From Cinnamomum chago (lineage: Eukaryota; Streptophyta; Magnoliopsida; Laurales; Lauraceae), in assembly GCA_038049695.1 (NCBI GenBank), contig CP142458.1, positions 44,786,001 to 44,850,000 on the forward strand: 64,000 nucleotides of DNA, given 5' to 3'. A program made the position numbers and the translations under genes. This document shows positions 1 to 11,586 of this stretch, piece by piece. The notes under the pieces are model-generated. The model ran no database searches. It saw only the letters and a program-made list of their open reading frames with translations, and had not been told where the DNA came from. The number at the start of each line of letters is the position of its first letter. The stretch's first letter is position 1.

Positions 1-1446
1 TCGTATCTTGGGCAAAAGCTTTCAAAGTCCCTTGAAAACTGCAGTTCTATTTTAACAAGATTAAACATCTATCATTGGAGTCTTGTGTTTTTCTTTTCTT
101 TTTTTTTTCCCAGCATTTTATTAGGTCCGCTAATGGGATGACAGACACATTAGCTAAGCAAGGGGTTGATCGCGTATGCAATTTAAGTGCAGTCATTAGA
201 ATGCTGGGCCTCAAGGGTGATGCCTGGTACATATCTCTTACACCAGCACTACTTGGTTGTTATCATTCGATGCACTTCCTTGTATTAACTTTTCATTTTA
301 ATATATATGATCGTTACCTCCTTCCAAAAAAAAATCTCTGGATGGCCATTCCTAATGGGCTTGAAACCAAGGAGGTTTTGGCTTCCATAGGCATCCAAAT
401 GGACACGTTAATTGCATCTTTTACAACCTCATTATGCAAAGCTCAACCAATCTGCACGCTGCCTGCCCTTTACCTCTCTGATTTAGGATTCAGTCGCCTC
501 CAAATTTTGCATAAATCAGCAAGATCCTGAAACCAATGTAACCATTGTTTAAGCTGTCTGCTGTGAGATGGTTTATAGACATCTGTAGACACTGTAAGAA
601 AGGAGACAACCCTTGCCAAGCTGTGTTTTTCTTCTGTAGTTTGGAATGTTTGGAATTAACATAATTAATGCATTTTCCAGAATGTTTGTAGGCCTTGGGA
701 TCCAGTTCTGAGAGAGATTCTGCACCAGATCAGAACCAGAGCCATGTATCTGTGTCTTGAATCTCTTGATGCTTCCTCTCCTATCAATGCTCTTTGGGAC
801 CACCCCCCTCCTCCTACCAACGTCACAAAGTTCCTGGGCTTGGCTAACCAAGAGTGGAATTCATTCATATCTGTCCAGGATGGTCTTTCAGTGGGGTTTT
901 CTTCAAAATTGATTCTATCATGGAACCGTGGGCAAGATCAGTCATGGAAGAAGATATTTTTGTTGCTGCTTTCACCATCTCCTAAGGTGCTAAATTCATC
1001 TCCAAGATGATCCTCTCTATTCATTGTAAAATTCTCATATTCCCCTTGCCAATCCAAACCTTTCTCCATGGCATAAGAGGTTCTAAGCTAGAAAGGTAGC
1101 CGCACTCATCAACCAGGACCAAGCCTCTTTCAGGTGCATCAGTTCAGATGCTGGTTTCATCCATTCCAGAGCGGTTGCACAGATTAGGAACATTAACCCT
1201 CTCTGAGCTTCCTTCTCAGTTTTGCATGGCCCACGCAGTGAGCAGTGCTTTTTTCTTTTTGGGTTTTGCGTGTACTGGGCTGTGGGTTGGCTCGCCCTTG
1301 TACCGGGTTGTTCCCATTTTTGTTTCCTTCTTTCCTGGGCTTCTGTTTCTTTGCGCTGAGCGCACAATGCCAATAAACATGGTTCCGTGCTTCATAATGT
1401 TTTGTCTCTATAATATAACAAAATTACCTTCCAAAAAAAAAAAAAA
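1..1446 (+). mobile_element. L1-like LINE remnant with RNase H motif and poly(A) tail
   Basis: At 123-173 the plus strand reads RSANGMTDTLAKQGVDR, which matches the end of the RNase H domain carried by plant L1-type LINEs. At 1250-1430 there is a non-coding tail with AATAAA near 1372, followed by 14 A (1433-1446), as at a LINE 3' end. The 200-1200 stretch between has no continuous frame and no motif I can name firmly, so this may be two fragments. No intact reverse transcriptase is present. Confidence 0.55.
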
Positions 1447-1469
1447 CTATTATTGGTCTCAAGTTGCTA

Positions 1470-1693
1470 AACAATACACCCAAAATCCCTAGGCATTAGA
1501 GGTGCGACAGATTAACTACTTAAACACCACCGGGACTCGAAGCACGAGCCCGAACAAGACGCCACATGTGGCCTTTTTTTTTGTCATCTACGGATATGAA
1601 CCAGGAACATGTTGGCTTGGACACCATCTCAACTTGGTAACCAACACACCCAAAATGCCTATCCTTTAGAGGTGAGGCAAATTAACTAATTAA
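1470..1693. repeat. Diverged direct repeat of about 55 bp, about 170 bp apart
   Basis: The segment ACACCCAAAAT..CCT..TTAGAGGTG, followed by AGATTAACTA or AAATTAACTA, occurs near 1470-1525 and again near 1641-1693. The copies share most positions. The origin is unknown; a fragmented retroelement is possible. Confidence 0.55.
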
Positions 1694-2520
1694 AAATTTC
1701 TTCATTATTTGCAGAATATCTGTTAGTATATGTTGTCTTTTTCACTGCTTTTATCAGACTGCCACAATATTCAGGGCTTAAATTACTTCAACTTGCTCTC
1801 TCCCAAGAAGTGCCCTATTTTAATAATTCTCTCTCATTTCCCATTTCACTGTCTTTAAAATGAACTTATTGCCTTTAAACAAATCTATTCTCCTTTACTT
1901 TTCTTTCTTTGCATTGGGGTTCTTGCTTGATCATCAAGACTAATAAGTTTCATTGGATAATTTTACTAATATAGTCAAGTCAAGTCAAGTCAAGTTAAAC
2001 ATCCCATCAAAAGCACTTTTTACCAAAATTCCCTCCATCTTTTCCAAAAAAAGTCAAAAAACAACTACATTTACTCACTAAAAGACAAAAAAACTCCATT
2101 TCCCCAGACAAAAAGTCAAAAATATCCATCCCAAACAACTAAAAACAAAATACCATCATAACTCACTTATATTTTATTCATTCTTTTCATTTCACTTCAC
2201 TCCACTTTATTTTAAAAGTAAATTACCAAACGGTCCTTTAAGAGTCCTTTAAGAGACAAACTTCTAAAAATGAAGGGAAGTGAAGACATGGCATAGAAAA
2301 TGGACTCCTATCCACAAGTAATCTTCAGGAAATATTTAAAAAAAGAAATAAAACCATAAGGTAAAATTACACCCCAATAACATATTTTCAGGACTAAATA
2401 TCAAAAAGTCATGGATTTATCAAGCACATTAATAGATATGTAGGGAAGTTTGCACGAAAAGCCATCATGAAAAAAGAATACCTCATGGACACTATGAAGG
2501 AAAGAAGAGTGCAATGGCAG

Positions 2521-2609
2521 ATATTAAAATACTCGTACATTTTTCACAATGCGACTACTAGCAAATACTAAAATACTCAATACATTTTTCACAATGCAAC
2601 TAATAGCAA
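2521..2609. repeat. Two-copy tandem repeat, period about 44 bp
   Basis: ATATTAAAATACTC... at 2521 is repeated as ATACTAAAATACTC... at 2565. Both continue with ACATTTTTCACAATGC and end in TAGCAAA. The copies differ at a few positions. Confidence 0.8.
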
Positions 2610-2776
2610 AGTCCAGTAATTTTCCCCGTTATTTCTATCCTAGGATATTTTCATATTAAATTTCTAGTATCAGGAACTTTTCCAGCTGATTACATTTCCC
2701 ACAAATAACTACAGTATCCATGATTTTTATGGTTTCCAGTTGACAGATTAAATGATGGGAATTAAAAAAATCTTAC

Positions 2777-2897
2777 CATCAAGGCACGGTTGCGAGATCG
2801 AGGAAGCTCTTGGATATACTTTTCAAAGGCCTCCAGTTTTACTTTTCCTTTAACTTCTACAAGTTTAGACCAATTTACCTGCAAGGCCTTCTCACCA
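2777..2897 (-). CDS. SPOC-domain protein, internal exon (middle of SPOC)
   Basis: A 121-bp exon on the minus strand. The acceptor is TTTGTGCAG immediately before 2897 and the donor is GTAAGA immediately after 2777. After joining to the 11587 donor the phase is exact (AG + T gives Ser), and the peptide runs through SGEKALQVNWSKL, EVKGKVKLEAFEK and IQELPRSRNRALM. This is the conserved core of the plant SPOC domain found in FPA-like RNA-binding proteins and in the TFIIS-like SPOC proteins. SPOC mediates protein contacts in transcription and RNA 3'-end control. The exon has no stop and ends in phase 0. The following exons would lie at lower coordinates and were not found in this window. Confidence 0.8.
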
Positions 2898-3277
2898 CTG
2901 CACAAAAATTTCGCTGTTGACATGTCGCCTACCATATATTTTTATTATTCTGCTCTTCATAAAATTGATTCGCATTTTTTAAGCAACAACTTAGCAAAAC
3001 ATTTAGAAGCTAATGATACTATTAGAATGGATGTCAATTTAACTTGCAAAGCAGATCAATTGAGCCATGAGCAAGACATGTAATTATCATGTTGGAACAA
3101 GTAAATGTGAGTGCATAAAAAGGTAAGAAAGTTGTCATTGACAAAGCTAAAAAAATAACCTTTTCTCTTACTCTTAGAAGCGCATAATACTTTTATTTAT
3201 AATTTATCAACAAGATGAGAAATCGTATTATTGGTTTGGACATAACTTTAAGTAGGCTGATTGAAAGATGTTCCAGT

Positions 3278-4791
3278 TGTAAGACCCCAACCCTTCTTAA
3301 TCATGATTAGTAGCTAATTAATGTTGATTAAATACTACTTAGTGTGTTTTGTGTGGTGATTGATTGGTTAGGTAGATTAGAGGGGTTTTGAACCAAGTTA
3401 GGTAGCCAAAAGGACCCTTTTTTGTAATTTCCGGAGGGGTTGCCCGCAATTTCAGAAAGGGGTGATTTTGGGTTTGTTGGGTAGAGAATTCCGCCCCGAC
3501 CAACTTCCGTGTTTTGACCAAGTCCATTTGAAGCCTTAAAAGATACATTTCCAGCCCATTTACTAAGTACCATAATTCACTTTAGCTATATGGACCTATT
3601 TGAAATTTCCAGAACTTCACGCCAAAACACAAACTCAACCCAATCGATCCTCACTCTGTCTTGCTGCTTGAAATTAGCTGGAACTCTCTCTTATCCACCA
3701 ATCCTCTCTTCTTGCTTCCAATCGATCAAGGTGCTGTTGCATTTTGGATTTTTTTTCAAGCCAAAGATAATCTTCTTCCTCAACTACACCTTCTACAAGC
3801 CATAATAGTTCATTTCGTCTCTTCTTCACTCCATTGGTAAGAAATCTCTTCCCTAGTGTTTGAAATTAGTTAGTGGATCTTAGATTTGTTGCATGCATCC
3901 CTTGAGTCCATTCCACTATTTCACCATTGTAGGAGTTCTTGAACGTTTAGAGATTTGGGCAGTTTCACTCTAGAGCTCGATTTGAGTAGTAATAGCTTGG
4001 AATCAGTTGAATTTGGGTAGAGCACCAAACTAAGGCAACTAAACACTTATAAGATCATGCATGCATGCTTTATTGATGATTCCTAATATGATGCAGGTCA
4101 AGCTCTATATGTGATTCTATTTTTTTTTTTAATGGAAATACAAATCCCTAAATGTCTAGGTAGTTGAAATTGTATATAAGCTTGGGAGCTCTTATTGTAT
4201 TCAAGAAACATGCCGCTGAAACCTGGAATGAAATGGGAAACAATCCCACCTGAAAAACACCATTTCGAATTCGAGCTTTAGAAGTTATGAAGCCTACGGC
4301 TAGCCATGGAAGGCTCTACGGCTAACCGTAAGCCCACCGTGAACCACCTTATTTTACACAGCGGTGGCTTTCACAAAACTAAGCTTCTCGGACATTTGTA
4401 CTACAGCTAACAATATGTGCCTTTACAGCTAGCCATAAGGCCGGCCGTACGGTCACCTTGGAGACATTTGAGTCCCACGGTTGCAAAGGTAGAACTATGC
4501 AAATTTTGGAGTTTGTACTATGGCTCAAGGTAAGCTAACCGTAGGTTACCTTACGGCTAACCGTTAGCTAACGCTGCAGACACTGTGAAACTCAACTTAA
4601 GAGTTGATTCCCAAGTTGTAACACTACGGCTGGTCGTAAGTGGTTCACGGCTAACCGTCAGGTAACCATGAAGCAACCATAGAACTCAAGATTTTTTGGA
4701 ACTTTTGGACCTAGTTTGGGACCCTACCATACACCTAAAAGGATACCCGGAATTCAATATCCGACCATGCCAAGCCAAAAGGTGTTGACTT
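3278..4791 (+). repeat. LTR of the TGTAAGACCC type, left part (split by a Copia LTR)
   Basis: It begins TGTAAGACCCCAACCC, nearly the same start as the solo LTRs at 24511 and 28419, and has a similar opening (alternating TTAATTA-type runs, then a pyrimidine-rich leader near 3650-3800). At 4285-4675 it contains a cluster of ACGGCTAACCGT-type short inverted repeats like those of the 24511 LTR. It is interrupted at 4792. Sequence after 6484 may be its continuation, but no GTGACA end was found, so it looks 3'-truncated. Confidence 0.6.
4285..4675. repeat. Cluster of GGCTAACCG-type inverted repeats
   Basis: Repeated forms of ACGGCTAACCGTAAG and its near complement (ACGGCTAGCC, GGTAAGCTAACCGTAGG, ACGGCTAACCGTCAGG) recur about every 30-100 bp. 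Arms ACGG and CCGT pair, so the stretch is rich in potential hairpins. It lies inside the LTR. Confidence 0.7.
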
Positions 4792-6483
4792 TGTTATATT
4801 ATATGGTCTCAATCCAGTGGATGATGTAATAAATTGATTTATTTATCAATATAATCATGCTTTCCTTTCATGAGATGAATGGTGTTTTATTACTTCCTGC
4901 ACATACCCAATACGAATGGCATAATGGTTCATGAGATGAACCGGCACGAGTATATTAGATGTGATACATGTATATGGATGAGATCCACATACGGGAGACA
5001 TGTGTCACAAATCCTATACTTAAATTGATTCACAACAGGTTTCATTTGATAAGGTTGGGCATCTCATCTAATAAGGTTGCAGCACTTTGATCATTACGAG
5101 ATAGTGTGATTTGTCTCGATCATCAGAATGTAAGATTCTGGATCATGGTGCTGGTACATTGAATGTATTGAAGGACCATGAGAAGCACCTTATAAAACAC
5201 AGTATTTACTTTAAGGTCTACTCTCATAATTCCCTAGCAATAGGCCCTTAATCCTGAGACATTAATGAACTCAAGTTTCTATCTATTCATTTGCTTTGAT
5301 TCACCAATGAGTGAGGCCAAATGTAGGTCAACACCTCAGTGTCTTGGGTACGTGGCAGTAGGACTGTGGCAACATTCAATGGTCAAGATGGAATCTATCT
5401 TCATTATCCTCTTGTGCCAATTAATGGATTTATCATTGGTAAGTGCGCACCCATCTCAATTAAGAGTTAATTGGATGGTATTGATGATCACTGTGATTAA
5501 TTAGGTCTCAAGGATAATAAGATGTGGATCTAAATTGGTTAGACAGGTTTAATCCAACTGATCCATGGATATTGATAGAGGGGGCTACTTGTGGTGATAG
5601 GGAAGTTTAGGGTCTTCTTTGTAATTTATTCCTAAGACTGGAGTGCAATTGCATTTATATAGTGGAATTATTTGCAATTAACTGCAGACCCGGATTGCAC
5701 ATGAGATGTGGGGTCAGGGTGTCCCAGCTAGAGTCAGCTTTCTATGGAATCCCTAGTGGTCCCCACGCTAGCCCAATTATTAGATCATTACTAATTCTAC
5801 TTGAACTCAAAAGGAAAGAAAATAGAAACTTATTATTTCTATTGGAAGTGAGACTTCTAATAGTAGTAATAGGAAGAAGAGAATGTTACTAATTCTTATA
5901 GAAGTCAGACTTCTATTATTAATTAATAAGAGGAGGTGACTTAGAGTTATAAATAAAGGAGGAAAGGAGGTGGACGTCCCTATGCTTCCAATACTTGGAG
6001 TTCACGCCCAGCCCCAGTGTGTGCAAGAGTTGCACACTGCTCCTCCCTCTCCTCTCTCTTCTAGTTTCTCTTCTGGTTTGCCTTTGAGGTTTTAGTCGGT
6101 TTTTTTTTATTTTTTTTATTTTGAGATCCCACCATTATCCTTGAGAATAGAGATCTGATACGGGTCATAGCATGGAAGACTATTAGGTCTTGGAGATCCT
6201 AATTAGCTACTAAGAAAGAGTTCTTCATCGAGCAAGTCTTCTTCTCCATTAGAGCACAACCGAGCTCCCAAGGCATAATCTACTTTCTTGTATATTGTGG
6301 ATTTTTGTAGTTGCTTGTTGGCTGCTATTTACCATCTTGGAGATAATGTTTTACTGATCTTGATCATGAGTTTGAGGTTCTTGGATCCTGGATGTGGTTT
6401 ATGGCCTTATGTGTACTTGATCCCTAAGTCAAGTGGGTCAAAAGTTTTGAAAACCTATCCACGAGGCCCACCTACTTCCTACA
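4792..6483 (+). mobile_element. Solo LTR of the A-family Copia element
   Basis: It starts TGTTATATTATATGG and ends CACCTACTTCCTACA, collinear over its whole 1.69 kb with the 5' LTRs at 15486-17161 and 59396-61057. Those copies are followed by a tRNA-Met primer site; here the sequence goes straight into unrelated DNA, as expected for a solo LTR. The flanks are GACTT and AACTT, a target duplication with one mismatch. A TATA box (TATAAATA) near 5949 marks the LTR promoter. Confidence 0.85.
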
Positions 6484-7016
6484 AACTTAAGGCATTCGAT
6501 GTCCATAAACTGAAGTAATGCCACGGTTATGACAACCAGGAGACATCAAAGACCCTAGGACTACATATAGTTGGATAGTGATGCCTACTGGCAATCCAGA
6601 CCTTAGGATTGGATTGTAATCCAAGACTTAACATCAAACTACTACACATGCATTTATATGTCACAACCCAAATTCCAAGGCCCTATTGGATTCCAGGTGG
6701 TAACTAATAGGCAATATTCACCATGCACCATCACAATATAATTAAACCTTCATTAGTTTAATCTTTTGATATTTAATATTATGATTATACTGCTCATACT
6801 TATTTTCACAAATCTATAATATCATGATTATATTGGCCATGCTAAGTACGGTCATATTTTGCACACTTCTTTATTTCTTAATATCATTTAATAGTTTCCA
6901 AAAAAAAAAAAAGGCCTTATACTTGATTAAGGCTATCAATGTATTTAAGTTTGGCTCAAACCTATTGAAACTTTTCACTGCCAAGGAGGTCAACGATAGA
7001 AGCCATCTTCTCACTT
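6484..7016. other. Degenerate LTR debris
   Basis: At about 6659 there is TGTCACAACCCAAATTCC, closely resembling the antisense end of the Gypsy LTR at 32455 (TGTCATGACCCAAATCCC). This suggests a short antisense fragment of a related LTR. A run of 12 A lies near 6900. No coding content was recognised. Confidence 0.35.
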
Positions 7017-8147
7017 AGGCAATTAATGGGAAAATATCGAGCAAAGAGGAAAAATCTGCATATGGTCCTCATCAATCTAGAAAAAGCCTACGACAGGGTA
7101 CCTAGAGATTTAATTTAGTGGGATTTAAATAAAAGGAATGTTCTAAGAGGTTATATTGAAATTATTAAAGACATAAATGAAGGAGAAGCAGTAACGAATG
7201 TGAGAACTACTTGTGGAGAGACAAGAGACTTCCCAATGACCATAGGTTTGCACCAGGGGTCAACCCTAAGCCCTTATCTCTTTGCACTAATTCTGGATGA
7301 GTTAACTGCTCATATTCAAGGAGAGGTACCTTAGTGCATGTTATTTGCAGATGCTATTGTGTTGGTAAATGAATCAAGAGATGGTGTGAATACAAAACTC
7401 AAGAGATGCAGAGAGGTTTTAGAATCCAAGGGCTTTAAAATAAGTCGTACAAAGACAGAATATATGGTTTGTGACTTCAGTGGGCATAGAAAGAGCTGAA
7501 ACTACTATGAGAATTGAAGACCATGAGCTACCACAAAGTGATTCTTTCCGCTACCTTGGCTCTATAATTAGCAATGATGGGGAGATTGATGAACATGTCG
7601 AACATAGGATAAAAGTGGGATGGTTGAAGTGGAGAGTTGCTTCTAGAGTTCGTTGTGACCGAAGAATGCCAACAAAATTGAAGGGAAAATTTTATAAGAC
7701 AGCGATTAGTCCAACTATGATCTATGGAACAGAATGTTGGCCAATCAAGAAGCAGCATATGCACAAAAAGGATGTGACAGAGAAGAGAATGTTGAGATGG
7801 ATGTGTGGTCAAACTAGGAAGGATAAAATTAAAACTGAATGCTTTCGAGAGCATTTAGAGGTACCGACAATATGGGATAAAATTAGAGAAACCTGTTTGC
7901 GATGGTTTGGGCATGTCCAATGTAGAACGGTAACGGCGCCGGTAAAGAAAAGTTTGTCCATGAAGGTTGATGGCCCCCCAAGGGGAAGGGGTAGGCCAAA
8001 GGGGATGTGGATGCAGGTAGTAAGAATGGATATCAAAAAGTGTAACTTATCTGAGAATTTGGCTCGAGATAGATCGGAATGGAGAAACAGAATTCGTGTA
8101 CCCGTCCCAACTAGGGACAAGGCTTTGATGATGATATGATGATTCAT
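7017..8147 (+). mobile_element. RTE-type LINE, 5'-truncated
   Basis: The plus strand reads reverse transcriptase motifs in order: INLEKAYDRVPRDL (palm), GLHQGSTLSPYLFALILDEL, then MLFADAIVLV, where the catalytic FADD is changed to FADA. A long open C-terminal part follows (7471-8139). It ends in the short ATG/GAT-rich tail usual for plant RTE LINEs. In-frame stops (near 7116 and 7334) and loss of the catalytic Asp make it inactive. The 5' half with the endonuclease is missing, as is usual for LINE insertions. Confidence 0.85.
7471..8139 (+). pseudogene. RTE LINE reverse transcriptase C-terminal region
   Basis: A 222-codon open stretch with the C-terminal signature of plant RTE LINE proteins: FRYLGSIISNDGEID, KLKGKFYKTAI, YGTECWPIKKQH, EKRMLRWMCGQTRKD, LRWFGHVQ, RGRGRPK. 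It is the downstream end of the reverse transcriptase whose palm domain is broken upstream. It lies antisense to the SPOC gene within that gene's intron. It is a fragment, not a gene. Confidence 0.85.
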
Positions 8148-8190
8148 AATTAAATAATAGGATTCCCTGAATTCTTATTGGAGTATTTTT

Positions 8191-10868
8191 CCAAGATCCC
8201 AATTCCTAATTGTACAATTTTTAGCAATTATTTGGGCTTAGCAACTAATTAAGTGTGTTTAAATGCTAATTGATTAGTTTTGTGGTTGGAATATGTTTCG
8301 TGCGTTTCACGAAATTTTGAGAGCATTTGGACTCGGTCTAGTAACTAAAAAATTCACTCGGTGGTTTGCCCGAGTAGGGTGAACCAGACTGAATATAAAG
8401 GCCACTCTACCATTTGACTTGTCCTGGCCCATTTGACCTATTTTCCGGTCCTTTCTTGCCTTGACAACCGAGGACCCAAATTTGGTGAATTGCGAACCCT
8501 TGTTTGACCTACCCTTGACCAATGGATATTTTAAACACGGTTTTTCATGGGCAAGACCTTAGACTTTAGAACTTGGAAAATGGATTAGAATTGGGACTCA
8601 CAATGGAGTTTCAATTAAAACCCTTACCGAAACCTTAGCAAATTTGTCTAGGTTTCGGGGAGGTTGCTCCCGAACCCTCAGGGCCCCAACAGTGGCGCGC
8701 TACCCGGCTCGCTATAGAGCTCGACCCACGTTTGTAGAGTTTACCGTACCCCTCTTGCCAGTAAGCACCTTAGAGCTTGGACTCACTTAATTGTTTTGAC
8801 TTGAGACCAATGTGGAAAGATGTATGAGCTGACATAAACTCCCAGGTTTGTCCGGAGACTCGCATAACGCAGTGTTAGGTCAAGAGGATGCTTAGTTAGG
8901 ATCTTGAATGTCAATACCATCGGAGCACCAAGTAACTTCTAAATCCAGACATTCGGGGTCCGAGGCGAAGCATGGGATTTCATGACACCGTATCACCTTT
9001 TTTATGACAATCCAAGAGTTAAGATTTGGTAGTTATACTTATTCCTCTGTAATGCAAATGTCTACATGCTTATCATGCTAGTCTCAAGTCTATTTCACTA
9101 CATGCATTACTAGTGTGTTGTCATGCATAGCACTTGTCTGTTGTTGTACTGACTACCTGATTTTTAGGTTTGACCCCTGTTTGACCTAAAATGGACTTAG
9201 TATACCTTATTTTGGACAGGAGGAACTGTACTCTACCCTTTGGACTTGTGTAAAGCATTCTCAAAGTTGTAGCGCGCTTTGAGTTGCCCTGCTCCTTGTG
9301 TCTAATAGTATCTTTAGTATGAATAATTCGTCAGCGTGCGTGCATTTGTTGCCCCGCGGCCTTCCAAGTTTGTCTGGAACCAACAAACCTTTCTAACCCA
9401 TTTCGAGGCTAGTCATTGTATGCCGAAATGCTGCCCGTTTGTCCGAAACTCATGTACAATATCTGTACTCTATCTAATCTCGCTTGCATCATCTTGCCCT
9501 ATTCATTTATCATTCCAGCTTGTCTGGTCTTGCATGGTAATGTCTAGCTGGTCACTTGAGAATTAATTAAGGCTACTCATGAAGGTCATGACTTTAGCTC
9601 AACTTACAAGGTACTCGGAGTATTTCATTTCATGGGGTAATTCTTGATCATGGTTTCTAGTCAGCATTGGTTCATGCATTCACGAGTCGGCAACACCTAG
9701 CTGGTACTATTATTGTGTGTTTGTATGTGTGTGTATATGATATAGCTCGTTGCAGTGTAGTGTCGATAGGTGACAAGGGTGTCACTTCAATACCAACCTT
9801 GCCAAGGAAATGCAGACACACCCGTGGCAAGGCAAATCTTGTTTGATGGCCATATTATACTCAAGGGAGTTCTCGTGGTACTGCTCGCTCGCTCTTGGCT
9901 ATGGGAAATGTAGATGCACCCAGCAAGGATAATTAAGCCACGTGATTGCCAAAGTTCATTACTTAGCGTGCATTAGTTTAATTGCCAAAGTAGACATGAG
10001 TATTTAGTTGTCTTGCATTCACCATACTTGCCAAGTTGTTATCTTGTCTTGCATATTCCTCATTTGCCAAAGTTCATTACTTGTCTTACATTTATTATCA
10101 CACCCGCATCATTATTTGTGGCCTTGCATTTATCCTCACTTATCTAGTTTTCCTGCCTTACTCATTTATTAATTTTAACTTGTGATTTAATTATATTTAT
10201 GCAACATGCTATGGTGTTTATATTGACAACTTGCCAGGCTTTTGTACGATCCTACACTTGGTGTTGTAGGTAACAAGCCCCTTACCCTTGCCGAGGAGGA
10301 GAGCAGTAGTTGAAGCGAAACAACAGAGCCTAGTCAACTGGTATAAAGCATCGGGCTACTGCATGAGGGCGACAATTTTGGGACATTATCTGAGTTTTGT
10401 TACTTTTGGACTGTATAAACGGCCATTGTTTCAGGCCTTTACTCTGTTTCTGGGTTGTAATAAAAATAATTTGTTAATGCTACTTGAACATCAATTTATT
10501 TTGAGATTTGTGCTACTCTGATATCGTGTTATTGTATTTATGCTTATGTTTCTTGTCTATTTACTTCCACGCAAGCTTCCACCTGCTATTCCTCTTGAGC
10601 AAGGGGAAAGTGCAAGTTCATTCTCACAAGCAGAATCCTGGGGGGGAAATCAGCATGCAGGGAAAAGCTTTTATTAACGGCATCATTAACCCTCCACATG
10701 CAGCCACAACTCCGGATCTTTGCCCCACCATCTGTCTGGGGTCACCAAATTTTGATTTAACTAGTGAATGTGATGTTTTACCCAAAAAAAAAACCCTGAG
10801 AATGTGATGAGATACTTTTATAAGTCACGACGCGGAATTCTAAGGGCCCCGGGTTCTGTGTCGTGACA
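8191..10868 (+). mobile_element. Probable solo LTR, about 2.7 kb, Gypsy type
   Basis: The right end GTGTCGTGACA (10868) is the conserved end seen in the LTRs at 27889 and 45258. The left end is eroded; TCCAAGATCCCAATTCC at about 8191 aligns with TGTAAGAYCCC starts elsewhere. The flanks ATTTT and ATTTA fit a damaged 5-bp duplication. It holds no long frame and no primer site, and it splits RTE LINE debris. The exact left boundary is inferred. Confidence 0.55.
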
Positions 10869-10869
10869 A

Positions 10870-11137
10870 TTTAGAGGTACCATCAATAGATAATAAATTA
10901 ATAGAGACACATTTGAGAGTGTTTGGACATGTCAATGCAGCCCAGCAATGGTGCTAGTGAGAAAAAGTTTTTCCATGCAAGTTGATGGCCCCTCAAGGAA
11001 AAGGGGGATGGAAGTTTTTAGGATCTATCTGAAGAGATCCAACTTGTCCAAGGATTTTAGCTCAAGATAAAATGAAAAAACAATATTTATGTAGCTAACC
11101 CCAACACAGATGGGACAAGGCTTTTCATGATGATGAC
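10870..11137 (+). mobile_element. RTE LINE 3' fragment
   Basis: It is similar to 7853-8135: starting at TTAGAGGTACC it covers the equivalents of the FGHV, GRGRP and terminal regions in several broken frames, and it ends GGACAAGGCTT..ATGATGATGA. It is a second, more decayed RTE copy. Confidence 0.7.
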
Positions 11138-11586
11138 ACTTCTGCCACCATATTTCTGAGAACACATCTATATGACAGACATGCACAAACTAAAGGAAAA
11201 AATGTTGTTCTCTTCGGAAAACTATTATCATGAAAAAAAATTTGTTCAGAGGCAGGAAATCAGCAGGAAATCAGCATAACAGCATCTAGTTATGCCGAGT
11301 AATTATTAACGAAGACAATAATGTACAAGTATTACTTCATTATGTAGATTTTATGCTTATAGGGAATTGCAAAAATCTTGATTGTCTTCTATATCTGGTG
11401 TCTAGACATCAATGTGATTAAGTATTTCAAAAACATAACAAGACCACTTGAAGCAACATCAAAGTACAGCAGAGTAGCATTGTTTAATCAGGTATTTCTA
11501 AGATTGCAATGACTAAACTGATCAACGCCAAACTATTCAATTCAACTGAAAAAAAAAAAAAAAAGATATTAAGTAGTTTGAGAAAC

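Larger units (their letters stand above)
1447..2776. other. Non-coding stretch downstream of the SPOC exon
   Basis: No gene was recognised. In gene orientation this lies just after the 2777-2897 exon donor and is presumably the next intron. It holds a (GTCAA)n microsatellite at 1973-1996, a diverged direct repeat (about 1470-1525 and 1641-1693) and a 44-bp tandem pair (2521-2609). I looked on the minus strand for the rest of the SPOC domain and found nothing convincing. Confidence 0.5.
2898..11586 (-). other. 8.7-kb intron of the SPOC gene, filled with retroelements
   Basis: Donor AG|GT lies at 11587/11586 and acceptor CAG| at 2898/2897, both on the minus strand. The spliced phase restores SPOC homology across the junction. 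Nearly all of the intron is assignable to plus-strand mobile elements: a split LTR, a solo Copia LTR, two RTE LINE fragments and a solo Gypsy-type LTR. The pieces at 2898-3277, 6800-7016 and 11138-11586 have no recognised content. Confidence 0.7.

Noticed and set aside
573..1373. Minus-strand frames of 67-96 codons that might continue the SPOC gene
   Set aside because: No SPOC motifs or splice sites were found; a plus-strand LINE tail with poly(A) overlaps the region.
6899..6912. A-run as a possible LINE 3' end
   Set aside because: No LINE coding or tail sequence precedes it; one of many A/T runs.
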